This document shows, in pieces, positions 1 to 7,325 of a stretch of DNA of 64,000 bases (its first letter is position 1; every line of letters starts with the position of its first letter). The translations under genes were made by a program, and so were the position numbers. Source of the DNA: Deltaproteobacteria bacterium. GTDB lineage: Bacteria; Myxococcota_A; UBA9042; PHBI01. The stretch is from NCBI GenBank assembly GCA_020632715.1, contig JACKFA010000004.1, positions 62,001 to 126,000 on the forward strand. Reading direction: 5' to 3'. The notes below the pieces were generated by a model. It had not been told where the DNA came from. It did not search any database and was given only the letters and a program-made list of their open reading frames with translations.

Positions 1-299
1 GCGAGCGTGTCCGTGGCGGTCTCCCCGTCGATGAGGTCGTACACGAGGTAGGCGCCGCCGTCGTCGCCGTGCTCGAGGACGGCGGCGACGTGGGGGTGGT
101 GGAGCTCGCCGAGCCGCCGCGCCGCGCGCGCCGAGCGCTCGGCGGCGGACTCCGTCGCCCCGAGCCGCGCCACCACGACGTGCCGCTCGGACATGACGCC
201 CCAGGCTCGCCAGAGCGCCGTGCCGTCGGCGCGCTCGGCGATCAGGGTCTCGAGCTGATAGCGGCTCGCGAGGAGCCGCCCTTCATCCGGGTGGGGCAC
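1..299 (-). CDS. Ser/Thr protein kinase-like protein, N-terminal fragment
   Basis: About 99 residues are visible, starting at a GTG at 299, and the gene runs off the left edge. The pattern RYQLETLIAERADGTALWRAW resembles the start of a bacterial eukaryotic-type kinase domain (RY-x-L...G loop...VYRA). It is followed by a hinge-like stretch, LGELHHPHVAAVLEHGDDGG then AYLVYDLIDGET, matching the usual L-HPH(I/V)V...YLVMEL pattern. The glycine-rich loop is degenerate and the usual VA(V/I)K lysine motif reads VVVARL, so ATP binding may be impaired and this could be a pseudokinase. Only the N-lobe is visible, so catalytic residues cannot be judged. The downstream neighbour on the same strand is hemH, with no obvious functional link. 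Confidence 0.6.
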   Translation of the reverse strand, partial: MPHPDEGRLLASRYQLETLIAERADGTALWRAWGVMSERHVVVARLGATESAAERSARAARRLGELHHPHVAAVLEHGDDGGAYLVYDLIDGETATDTL

Positions 300-384
300 G
301 ATCCGTCTCGATCGTTCGGGGGGACAAGAGAGGCGCGGCCCCCAGAGCCTACGCGATCGAAGGCGACGATGCACCCATGGCGCG

Positions 385-1407
385 CTATGGCGGGCCCGCG
401 CGCCGGGCCATGGCGACGACGGCGTCCACCCAGGCCGGGGTGCCGTTCACGCACGGGATCGCGACGAGCTCCTCGCCGCCGGCCGCGAGGAAGGACTCGC
501 GCGCGCGCAGGCCGATCTCCTCGACCGTCTCGAGGCAGTCGGCCACGAACGACGGGCAGAGCACGGCGAGGCGCTTCACGCCGGCCTGCGCGAGCTCGAT
601 GACGCGCTCGTCGGTGAAGGGGCGGATCCAGGGCGTCCGCCCGAGGCGCGACTGGAACGCGACCGAGGTGCGGTCGGCGGGGAGCCCGAGGCGCTCGGCG
701 AGCCCGCGCGCGGTGGCGAAGGACTGGGCGCGGTAGCAGCTCGCGTTGGCCGGGACGATGCGATCGCAGCACGACGGGCTCGCGAGGCAGTGGGCGCCCG
801 TGGGATCGGTCGCCTTCACGTGGCGCTCGGGGAGCCCGTGGAAGCTCATGAGCACGTGGTCGAAGGCGCCCGCGTCGAGGATGGGGCGCGTGACGGCGAC
901 GACGGCGTCGAGGAAGCCGGGATCGTCGTAGAAGTCGCCACAGGTCGTGATCGCCGGGACCGCGGCGCGCTCCTGCACGAGCTCGTAGACGCGGGCGACC
1001 GACGAGCCCGTCGACGACGACGCGTACTGCGGGTAGAGCGGCAGGAGCACGATCTGCGTGACGCCCGCGAGCGCGAAGCGATCGAGCGCGGAGGCGAGGT
1101 CGGGCTTCCCGTAGCGCATCGCGAGCTCGACGTGCCAGCCGGCGCCGAGGCGATCGGCGACGGCGGCGGCGAGGGCCCGCGAGTGCACGAGGAGCGGCGA
1201 GCCGGCCTCCGTCCACACCTTCTGGTAGGCGGCGGCGCTCTTCGCGGGGCGCACGCGCAGGATGATCGCGTGCAGGAGCAGCCAGCGCGCGACGGGGTTG
1301 ATGTCGATGACCCGCGGGTCCGACAGGAACTCGGCGAGGTAGCGCCGGACCTCGGGCGCGCGCGGCGCGTCCGGCGTGCCCAGGTTCACGAGCAGGAGGC
1401 CCTTCAT
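385..1407 (-). CDS. hemH: Ferrochelatase (internal [2Fe-2S] class)
   Basis: 340-residue ferrochelatase, which inserts Fe2+ into protoporphyrin IX (or coproporphyrin III, depending on the pathway) at the end of haem synthesis. The start MKGLLLVNLGTPD at 1407 is the family N-terminus; an in-frame ATG 21 codons upstream would add residues the family lacks. Family motifs are present: SFHGLP at 188-193 with the catalytic His190, and the C-terminal CLETVEEI with Glu293. Four cysteines (207, 213, 214, 224) lie within 18 residues just after SFHGLP. This matches the class described for Myxococcus xanthus and relatives, in which an internal segment of about 20 residues ligates a [2Fe-2S] cluster. The protein should be cytosolic or peripheral at the membrane. 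Cluster binding is inferred from the cysteine pattern only. Confidence 0.95.
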   Translation of the reverse strand: MKGLLLVNLGTPDAPRAPEVRRYLAEFLSDPRVIDINPVARWLLLHAIILRVRPAKSAAAYQKVWTEAGSPLLVHSRALAAAVADRLGAGWHVELAMRYGKPDLASALDRFALAGVTQIVLLPLYPQYASSSTGSSVARVYELVQERAAVPAITTCGDFYDDPGFLDAVVAVTRPILDAGAFDHVLMSFHGLPERHVKATDPTGAHCLASPSCCDRIVPANASCYRAQSFATARGLAERLGLPADRTSVAFQSRLGRTPWIRPFTDERVIELAQAGVKRLAVLCPSFVADCLETVEEIGLRARESFLAAGGEELVAIPCVNGTPAWVDAVVAMARRAGPP

Positions 1408-1588
1408 GGGTAGAACGAGTCGCCCGACATGGGGAGAAAGTCCACAGCGGTGTGAGCAACGTTTGCACAATCTCGGGTCCGACAGCGCCCGGACAGGGGC
1501 GACGACGACGCCCGGAGCGCGGTCCGCGGCTCCTTGCGTCGGGTGGCCCGCTTCTTGTTAGCCTGCGGGGCCGACCCTGGAGTGCCCC

Positions 1589-1888
1589 ATGCCCTTGCGC
1601 CCCGTCCTCGCCCCGCTCCTCGCCGCGCTCGCGCTCGCGCTCGGCGCGCCCGCAGCGTCCGCGCAGACCGACACCACCGACGGCGACGCCGCCGTGGTGC
1701 CCGGCAACAACATCGCCGAGGAGAAGCAGCAGATCCGCGACGAGGTCCTCGGGTGCGGCGCGGGCGGCTCGTCCGGGGCGCCGCTCGCCCTCGCGCTCGG
1801 GGCGCTCGGGGCGGCCGCGCTCAGGCGTCGGCGGCGGCCGCTCCCTTCGCGGGGATCCGGCTCATCGCCCGCTCGGCGAGCGCCGTGA
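1589..1888 (+). CDS. Small secreted protein with MYXO-CTERM-type anchor
   Basis: 99 residues. Residues 1-25 form a signal peptide (Leu/Ala core, cleavage after ASA). A short Thr/Asp- and Glu/Gln-rich mature part follows. The C-terminus has Cys56 in a Gly/Ser-rich stretch, a hydrophobic helix (about 64-78) and an Arg cluster at 79-83. That order (Cys, hydrophobic helix, Arg cluster) is the MYXO-CTERM sorting signal, which in Myxococcota marks proteins for the cell surface. The mature domain is only about 30 residues, so a structural or accessory role is more likely than an enzyme. The reading frame continues 16 residues past the arginines and overlaps the 3' end of the convergent GMC oxidoreductase gene by 68 bp, which is unusual because such tails normally stop within a few residues. 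Confidence 0.7.
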   Translation: MPLRPVLAPLLAALALALGAPAASAQTDTTDGDAAVVPGNNIAEEKQQIRDEVLGCGAGGSSGAPLALALGALGAAALRRRRRPLPSRGSGSSPARRAP

Positions 1889-3419
1889 TCGTGAGCGACG
1901 GGTTCACGCCCGGGTTCGCGGAGACGGCCGACCCGTCGATCACGTAGAGCCCGTCGTAGCCGAAGGCGCGGTGGTCCTTGTCGATGACGCCCTCGGCGGC
2001 GCTCGCGCCCATCGTCGCCCCGCCGAGGATGTGCGCCGTCGACGGCGTGCCGAGCACGACCTCGGAGAAGAGCCCGCCCACGACCCCGTCCACCTTCTCG
2101 GCGAAGCGCTCGGCGAGGTCGGTCGCGGCCGCCATGAACGCCTTCGGCGCCTCCTGCCCGGGCGCGAGGCGCGTGACGAGGCCGCGCGCGAAGCCGGTGA
2201 AGGCGCTCCGCCCGAGGCGGAGCTGCAGGGTGCCCTCGAGGGTGCGCATGTAGAGCAGGACCTGGTTTCGGCGCGCGAAGTCCTTGACCATGAAGGCGCG
2301 GAGCCACTTCCGCGGGTCCTTCCTCACGGTGGTGAGCATCGTGCGGAGCCGCGCGAAGGCCGTCTCGCCGGGGGCGTGCGGGAGCATGAGGGCGCGGAAG
2401 AAGTCGGACCCCTTGCCGTAGCGCACGGGCTCGAGGTGGGAGTGGTCGTCGGTGTGGAGGATCGAGGTGATGGCGACGCCGCGCTCGAAGTGCTCGTCGC
2501 TGTCGGGCGCGAGGACCCCGGTGAGCGACTCGCTGTTCGTGCGGACGCTGTCGCCGACGCGCGGCGAGAGGCGCGGGAGCCCGCGGGGGTCGTCGCGCAT
2601 GGCGAGCAGGAGCGGGATCGTCCCCATGACGCCGCCCGCGAGGATCACGCGGTCGGCGCTGAACGCGAGCGCCGCGCGACCGCCGGTCGAGGCGCGCCCC
2701 TCGATGGCGAAGCCGCCGCCGTCGCGGGCGCGGACGGCGGTGACCTCCGTCTCGGGGAGCACGGTCACGCCGAGCTTCTCGGCGAGGTAGAGGTAGTTGC
2801 GGTCGAGGGTGTTCTTGGCGCCGACGCGGCAGCCGGTCATGCAGGCGCCGCAGAAGTTGCAGCCGACGCGCTCGGGCCCCTCGCCGTCGAAGTACGGGTC
2901 GGGGACGCGCTCGTTGGGCTTGCCGAAGAAGACCGCGACCTCGGTCGGGTGCCAGTGCTCGCTGCGCCCGATGTCGGCGGCGATCTCCTGCAGCACGCGG
3001 TCGCCCTTGGTCATCATCGGGTTCTCGGCGGCGCCGAGCATGCGCTTGGCGGTCGCGTAGTGCGGGGCGAGCTCGGCCTTCCAGTCGGCGAGGTGGCGCC
3101 ACGAGTCCGCCTCGAAGAAGCCGTCCTTCGGGGTCGGGAGGGTGTTCGCGTAGACGAGGCTGCCGCCGCCGACGCCGACGCCGTGGAGCACCGTCACGTG
3201 CTCCATGAACGACATCTGGAAGATCCCGTGGAAGCCCGCGCGCGGGAGCCACATCCAGCGCTTGAGATCGCGGTTGTTCTTCGGGAAGTCGGTCGGCGCG
3301 AAGCGCTTGCCCTTCTCGAGGACGAGGACGCGGTAGCCCTTCTCCGCGAGGCGCAGGGCCGACACGCTCCCGCCGAAGCCGGAGCCGACGATGATCCAGT
3401 CGTAGTGTGTGGTGCTCAC
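1821..3419 (-). CDS. GMC-family FAD-dependent oxidoreductase (cholesterol oxidase-like)
   Basis: About 532 residues. The N-terminus has the Rossmann FAD-binding motif GSGFGGSVSALRLAEKGYRV with the following acidic residue (LEKG), typical of bacterial cholesterol oxidase-like GMC enzymes. The C-terminus carries the GMC signature region DGSAVSANPGVNPSL. A cysteine cluster CNFCGACMTGC (about residues 187-197) lies after the FAD domain. The substrate cannot be told; these enzymes oxidise alcohols or sterols. The start chosen is GTG at 3419 (VSTTHYDW), because TTGCGG and TATGGC promoter boxes with a 17-bp spacer lie just upstream and the -10 box itself covers the alternative ATG at 3431. It is the last gene of a minus-strand run behind the secreted protein and the prolyl oligopeptidase, but appears to have its own promoter. 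Confidence 0.88.
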   Translation of the reverse strand: MSTTHYDWIIVGSGFGGSVSALRLAEKGYRVLVLEKGKRFAPTDFPKNNRDLKRWMWLPRAGFHGIFQMSFMEHVTVLHGVGVGGGSLVYANTLPTPKDGFFEADSWRHLADWKAELAPHYATAKRMLGAAENPMMTKGDRVLQEIAADIGRSEHWHPTEVAVFFGKPNERVPDPYFDGEGPERVGCNFCGACMTGCRVGAKNTLDRNYLYLAEKLGVTVLPETEVTAVRARDGGGFAIEGRASTGGRAALAFSADRVILAGGVMGTIPLLLAMRDDPRGLPRLSPRVGDSVRTNSESLTGVLAPDSDEHFERGVAITSILHTDDHSHLEPVRYGKGSDFFRALMLPHAPGETAFARLRTMLTTVRKDPRKWLRAFMVKDFARRNQVLLYMRTLEGTLQLRLGRSAFTGFARGLVTRLAPGQEAPKAFMAAATDLAERFAEKVDGVVGGLFSEVVLGTPSTAHILGGATMGASAAEGVIDKDHRAFGYDGLYVIDGSAVSANPGVNPSLTITALAERAMSRIPAKGAAAADA

Positions 3420-3426
3420 GCCGAGT

Positions 3427-3455
3427 GCCATAGCAACGCGGGCCGCGCGCCGCAA
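3427..3455 (-). promoter_or_regulatory. Promoter of the GMC oxidoreductase gene, leaderless type
   Basis: On the minus strand, TTGCGG (3455-3450) and TATGGC (3432-3427) are 17 bp apart, and the -10 box ends 7 nt before the GTG at 3419. This fits a housekeeping-type promoter giving a leaderless transcript. Confidence 0.5.
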
Positions 3456-3477
3456 CGGCACGGGCGCCGGCGGCGCG

Positions 3478-4284
3478 CTACTTGCGGAGGGCCGTGACGG
3501 CGTCGATCCCCTCGTGGGCGTTGAGATCGTCGGGGTCGTGGCGGAGGACGTGGCGGAACGCGAGCTCGGCGCCGTCGCACTCGCTCTTCCGGAAGCGGCA
3601 CTTCTTGAGCTGCTTCCGGCCCCACTTGAAGAGCGCGCCGGTGACGTCGGGGGGATGCCCCTCGCGGGGGCCGCCGGGGCGCTCCCACGCGACGAGGAAG
3701 GGCTCCCACACCGCGACCCCGGGCTCCACGCGGGCGACGCGCTCGCCGGCCACGACGACCCAGCGCTCGTCGGGGTCCCACGCGGTCTCGGCGCGCACGG
3801 CGAAGGGGCCGAAGCCGGCCTTCCCGCGGATGTCCTCGTGGCGGACGGTGGCGCGGCCCTCGACGAGGGCGATCTGGGCGCCGAACGTGTGCTGGAGCAC
3901 GGCCACGCAGCGGGAGCGCGACGGGGAGCAGGGCGCCTCGAGGGGCGCCGTCACGAGGCCGAGGACGGCGAGGCGCGCGGCCAGGGGGCGGTTCATCGCG
4001 AGCGCGGCCTGCGCGGGGAGGAGGCCGCCGCACCAGGCGGGGTCGCCGGCGTCGTCGGCGACGAGGCGCTCCTGCTCGCGGCCGTGGGCGTCGAGGACGA
4101 GGAGGCCGGGGCGCGCGTCGGCCTGGATGTCGCAGGTGGCGACGAGGAAGCGGCCGTCGTCGGCGAGGCGCAGGACGCGATAGCCGCGGCCACCGTCGTG
4201 GGTGGCGGTCGCGCGCGGCGCGACGAGGGAGATGACGGCCGCGAGGAGGAGCCCCGCGGCGAGCGGGAGGGGGGTCTTCGGCAT
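3478..4284 (-). CDS. Secreted protein of unknown function
   Basis: 268 residues. Residues 1-27 form a signal peptide (MPKTPLPLAAGLLLAAVISL..., ending ATA); there is no lipobox. I do not recognise the mature part. It has repeated short strand-like segments (YRVLRLADDGRFLVATCDI, GLLVLDAHGREQERLV) reminiscent of a small beta-propeller or beta-rich fold. It contains six cysteines, two of them in a basic C-terminal stretch around KKCRFRKSECDGAE. The C-terminus (AFRHVLRHDPDDLNAHEGI) resembles one TPR-like helix pair. The gene starts 24 bp after the stop of the prolyl oligopeptidase gene on the same strand, so the two are probably co-transcribed. Confidence 0.7.
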   Translation of the reverse strand: MPKTPLPLAAGLLLAAVISLVAPRATATHDGGRGYRVLRLADDGRFLVATCDIQADARPGLLVLDAHGREQERLVADDAGDPAWCGGLLPAQAALAMNRPLAARLAVLGLVTAPLEAPCSPSRSRCVAVLQHTFGAQIALVEGRATVRHEDIRGKAGFGPFAVRAETAWDPDERWVVVAGERVARVEPGVAVWEPFLVAWERPGGPREGHPPDVTGALFKWGRKQLKKCRFRKSECDGAELAFRHVLRHDPDDLNAHEGIDAVTALRK

Positions 4285-4308
4285 CGGCCTGGACGGCGCT
4301 CGAGCTCC

Positions 4309-6501
4309 TCAGTCCATGCCGAGCTGCCAGAGCAGGAAGGCCCACTGGTCGGTGTAGGACTCGACGGTCTTCTTGACGAGGTCGGCGCCGCCGTGGCCGG
4401 CGTGGGCCTCGACGCGCAGGAGCGCCGGTCGGTTGCTGGCGCTCGCCCACTGGACGGCGGCGACGAACTTGCGGGCGTGCATGGGGTCGACGCGGTCGTC
4501 GCTGTCGGCGGCGGCCATGAGGAGCGCGGGGTAGCTCACGCCCTTCCGGACGCGGTGATAGGGGCTGTAGTGGAGGAGGGTGCGGAACTGCGCGGGGTCG
4601 TCGGCCGAGCCGTACTCGGGGACCCAGGTCTCGCCGCTGCCGAAGCGGTGGTAGCGCACCATGTCGAGGAGGGGGACGGCGCAGATGACGGCGCGGAAGA
4701 GGTCGGGGCGCTGGGTCATGGCGGCGCCGACGAGGAGGCCACCGTTCGAGCCGCCGCGGATGGCGAGGAGCTCGGGGCGGGTGTAGCCCTCGGCGACGAG
4801 GAACTCGGCGGCGGAGAGGAAGTCGTCGAAGACGTTCTGCTTCTTCGCGCCCATGCCGTCGCGGTGCCAGGCCTCGCCGTACTCGCCGCCGCCGCGGAGG
4901 TTCGGGACGGCGTAGACGCCGCCGTGCTCGAGCCAGACCATGACGGAGGCGGCGAAGTCCGGGGTCATGGAGACGTTGAAGCCGCCGTAGCCGTAGAGGA
5001 GGGTCGGGTGGGAGCCGTCGCGCTCGAGGCCCTTCTTGGCGACCACGAACATGGTGACGGGGGTGCCGTCCCAGGAGCGGTAGGTGACCTGGTCGACGGC
5101 GTAGGGCGAGGGGTCGAGGGGGAGGTCGACCTTGGCCCAGAGGGAGGTCGCGCCGGTGGCGATGGAGGTGCGGTGGATCTCCGGGGGGTGGGTGAAGGAG
5201 GAGAACGAGAAGTAGGCGTCGTCCTCGCCCTGGTTGCCGGTGACGCCGGCGATGGAGCCGATGTCGGGGAGGGGGACCTCGCGGACGAGGGCGCCGCCGA
5301 GGTCGCGCACCTCGAGGCGGGAGCTCGCGCGCTCGAGGAGCTGGAGGACGAGGTGGCCGCCGACGATCTGGCGCGACTCGATGGTGGCGTCGGACTCGGG
5401 GACGATCTCGCGCCAGGCGTCGCGCGCGGGGCGGGCGGGGTCGACGACCATGACGCGGTAGCGGGGGGCGTCCTCGTTGGTGAGGACGTAGAAGAGGCCG
5501 TCGTGGACCTCGACGGAGTAGTTCGCGTCGGCGCCGACGCGCAGCGGGACGAAGCCCGCGGGCACGGGGTAGGCCGGCGCCGGGTCGACGGGGGCGGCGG
5601 GCGCGGCGCTGGCGGCGTCGGCGGAGAGGTCGCGGAACCAGACGTCGGTCGCGTTCCAGCCGTGCTGGATGTAGGCGAAGAGCCAGCGGCCGTCCTCGGA
5701 GAGGTCGGCGGCGAGGAAGGTGCGGGCGCTGCCGGTGTGGGGGAAGAGGACGGGGTCGGTGGCGGGGTCGTCGCCGAGGGTGTGGCGGCGGATCTCGGCG
5801 TAGCCGGGGCGGTCGGCGACGGAGATGTCGGGGCCGCTCGGGAGGAAGGTGTAGACGAAGGCGCGGCCGTCGGGGGTCCAGGCGGCGCCGGCGTACTTGG
5901 TGCCGGGGAGGACGTCGGGGAGGTCTTTACCGGTGGCGACGTCGCGCACGTACATGGTGGCTTCGTCGGCGTTGTTGGCCTTGACGTTGTAGGCGACGAG
6001 GCGGCCGTCCCAGGAGGGGTACCAGCCGCCGAGGGAGACGCTGCCGTCGTCGGACATGGTGTTGGGGTCGAGGAGGACGTGCTCGGGGCCGTCGTCGCCG
6101 GCGCGCCAGTACACGATGGACTTCTCGCGGTCCTTGTGGCGGCGCGTGTAGAAGAGGCGGCCGCCGCGGCGGACGGGGAGGGAGATGGCGTCGACGTAGA
6201 GGAGCTCGGCGAAGCGGCGCGCGAGGGCGTCGCGGCCGGGGAGCGAGGCGAGGACGTCGTGGGCGTGGGCGCTCTGGGCGTCGACCCAGGCGCGGGTGGC
6301 TGGGTCGTCGAGGTCCTCGAGGGCTCGGTAGGGGTCGGGGACCGGGACGCCGTGGAGGGTGTCGACGACGGTGTCGTCGCGGGGGGTCGCTGGGTAGGGT
6401 GGGGTCGCGGTGCGATTCACGGGCTGGTCGATCCTCGGGTCCCTCGCCTGGCACGCCGCGATGAGGAGGCCGAGCGCCCCGACCGCGATGGCGTTCTTCA
6501 T
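4309..6501 (-). CDS. Prolyl oligopeptidase (S9A) lipoprotein
   Basis: 730-residue serine peptidase of the S9A family, which cleaves short peptides after proline. The start at 6501 gives a lipoprotein signal (LLIAAC, Cys17), so the enzyme is probably membrane-anchored in the periplasm or on the outer membrane. The N-terminal two thirds form the seven-bladed propeller (starting DTLHGVPVPDPYRALED) and the C-terminus is the alpha/beta-hydrolase domain. The catalytic triad is visible: Ser585 in GGSNGGLL, Asp669 in DSDDRVDP and His703 in HAGHGGA. The length fits the family (about 700) plus the lipoprotein leader. It heads the minus-strand run with the secreted protein at 3478-4284. The same frame is open much further upstream, but that is the antisense of the ACT-domain gene. 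Confidence 0.95.
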   Translation of the reverse strand: MKNAIAVGALGLLIAACQARDPRIDQPVNRTATPPYPATPRDDTVVDTLHGVPVPDPYRALEDLDDPATRAWVDAQSAHAHDVLASLPGRDALARRFAELLYVDAISLPVRRGGRLFYTRRHKDREKSIVYWRAGDDGPEHVLLDPNTMSDDGSVSLGGWYPSWDGRLVAYNVKANNADEATMYVRDVATGKDLPDVLPGTKYAGAAWTPDGRAFVYTFLPSGPDISVADRPGYAEIRRHTLGDDPATDPVLFPHTGSARTFLAADLSEDGRWLFAYIQHGWNATDVWFRDLSADAASAAPAAPVDPAPAYPVPAGFVPLRVGADANYSVEVHDGLFYVLTNEDAPRYRVMVVDPARPARDAWREIVPESDATIESRQIVGGHLVLQLLERASSRLEVRDLGGALVREVPLPDIGSIAGVTGNQGEDDAYFSFSSFTHPPEIHRTSIATGATSLWAKVDLPLDPSPYAVDQVTYRSWDGTPVTMFVVAKKGLERDGSHPTLLYGYGGFNVSMTPDFAASVMVWLEHGGVYAVPNLRGGGEYGEAWHRDGMGAKKQNVFDDFLSAAEFLVAEGYTRPELLAIRGGSNGGLLVGAAMTQRPDLFRAVICAVPLLDMVRYHRFGSGETWVPEYGSADDPAQFRTLLHYSPYHRVRKGVSYPALLMAAADSDDRVDPMHARKFVAAVQWASASNRPALLRVEAHAGHGGADLVKKTVESYTDQWAFLLWQLGMD

Positions 6502-6507
6502 GAGGGC

Positions 6508-6536
6508 ACCGTAGCAGCCTCGAAGGGTGAGCGCCA
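6508..6536 (-). promoter_or_regulatory. Promoter of the prolyl oligopeptidase gene, leaderless type
   Basis: On the minus strand a TACGGT -10 box (6513-6508) lies 6 nt before the ATG at 6501. A weak TGGCGC -35 box lies 17 bp further up. No Shine-Dalgarno sequence could fit in between. Confidence 0.4.
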
Positions 6537-6580
6537 CGGCGGCGAGCGCGTGGGCGTGGCGGGGGGTGGCGGGGGCGTGG

Positions 6581-6586
6581 TAGCGT
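6581..6586 (+). promoter_or_regulatory. -10 box of the ACT-domain gene, leaderless type
   Basis: TAGCGT ends 6 nt before the ATG at 6593, the same geometry as for the divergent peptidase gene. The -35 region (TGGCGG at 6557, 18 bp away) is weak. Confidence 0.35.
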
Positions 6587-6592
6587 GGGCGC

Positions 6593-7123
6593 ATGATGCA
6601 GAAGACGTTGGTGCTGAATGTGATCGGGCGGGATCGTCCGGGGCTCGTGGACGCGCTGGCGACGGCGATCGCGACGCACGGCGGGAGCTGGTGCGGGAGC
6701 CGGATGGCGAGGCTCGCGGGGCAGTTCGCGGGGATCGTGGAGGTGGAGGTCGACGGGGGGCGCGAGGCGGAGCTGAGGGAGGAGCTGGCGGGGCTCGCGG
6801 GGCGTGGGCTCGCGGTGAGCGTGGTGGACGCGGCGTCGCCGGAGGGCGAGGCGGCGGAGACGCGGCTCGTGACGGTGGAGGTGGTCGGGTCGGACCGGCC
6901 GGGGATCGTGAAGGGGGTGTCGCGGGCGCTGGCGGAGAGCGGGGCGAACGTGGTGGACCTCGAGACGACGCGGGGCGGGGCGGCGATGACGGGCGTGCCG
7001 ATGTTCGAGGCGCGGGCGGTGGTGCAGCTGCCGGCGGCGGTGGCGATGGCGGACGTGAGGGGGCGGCTCGAGGCGCTGGCGGCGGACCTGATGGTCGAGC
7101 TGACGGTGGGCGAGGGGGCCTGA
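6593..7123 (+). CDS. Two-ACT-domain protein, GcvR-like
   Basis: 176 residues with two tandem ACT domains. The first begins at residue 5 (LVLNVIGRDRPGLVDALATAI) and the second near residue 91 (LVTVEVVGSDRPGIVKGVSRAL). Each carries the G-x-DRPG-(L/I)-V ligand-loop motif. This is the layout of GcvR-like proteins, which in enterobacteria sense glycine and restrain the activator GcvA; in other bacteria the role of such stand-alone proteins is mostly unproven. It should be cytosolic and bind an amino acid at the domain interface. No glycine-cleavage or amino-acid genes lie nearby, so a regulatory target cannot be inferred from context. The gene is divergent from the prolyl oligopeptidase gene with 91 bp between the starts. 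Confidence 0.88.
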   Translation: MMQKTLVLNVIGRDRPGLVDALATAIATHGGSWCGSRMARLAGQFAGIVEVEVDGGREAELREELAGLAGRGLAVSVVDAASPEGEAAETRLVTVEVVGSDRPGIVKGVSRALAESGANVVDLETTRGGAAMTGVPMFEARAVVQLPAAVAMADVRGRLEALAADLMVELTVGEGA

Positions 7124-7160
7124 GGGCGCGAGCGGCGCGAAGCGCGAGCGGGGGCGCGCG

Positions 7161-7175
7161 TGACGCGGCGCGTCA
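7161..7175. repeat. Palindrome TGACGC-N3-GCGTCA, copy 1
   Basis: A perfect 6-bp inverted repeat with a 3-bp centre, followed by CATTGCGTCATAATC, which holds a further GCGTCA half-site. It lies 38 bp after the stop of the ACT-domain gene. The same palindrome recurs at 13518 and 47745. It could be a 3'-end hairpin or a protein site; no T-run follows. Confidence 0.6.
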
Positions 7176-7259
7176 CATTGCGTCATAATCGGCCGCAGAG
7201 GCGCTCTGTGGGCGGGCGAGTGGCACAGGGGTGTCACAGGATCGGCACGGGCCCGACGC

Positions 7260-7289
7260 TTGACGCGACGAACGGCCTGCGACTAGGGT
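7260..7289 (+). promoter_or_regulatory. Promoter of the lamin-tail lipoprotein gene
   Basis: TTGACG (7260-7265) and TAGGGT (7284-7289) are 18 bp apart. The ATG follows 36 nt later, with an AAGGAGA ribosome-binding site in the leader. Confidence 0.6.
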
Positions 7290-7325
7290 CCGCGCCATAG
7301 CTCCGGGGGAGCGAAGGAGACTTTT

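Noticed and set aside
1408..1470. Longer ferrochelatase start at 1470
   Set aside because: It adds 21 residues not found in the family before the conserved MKGLLLVNLGTPD.
6502..7176. Upstream extension of the prolyl oligopeptidase frame
   Set aside because: It is antisense of the ACT-domain gene, and the start at 6501 gives a lipobox and has a promoter just before it.
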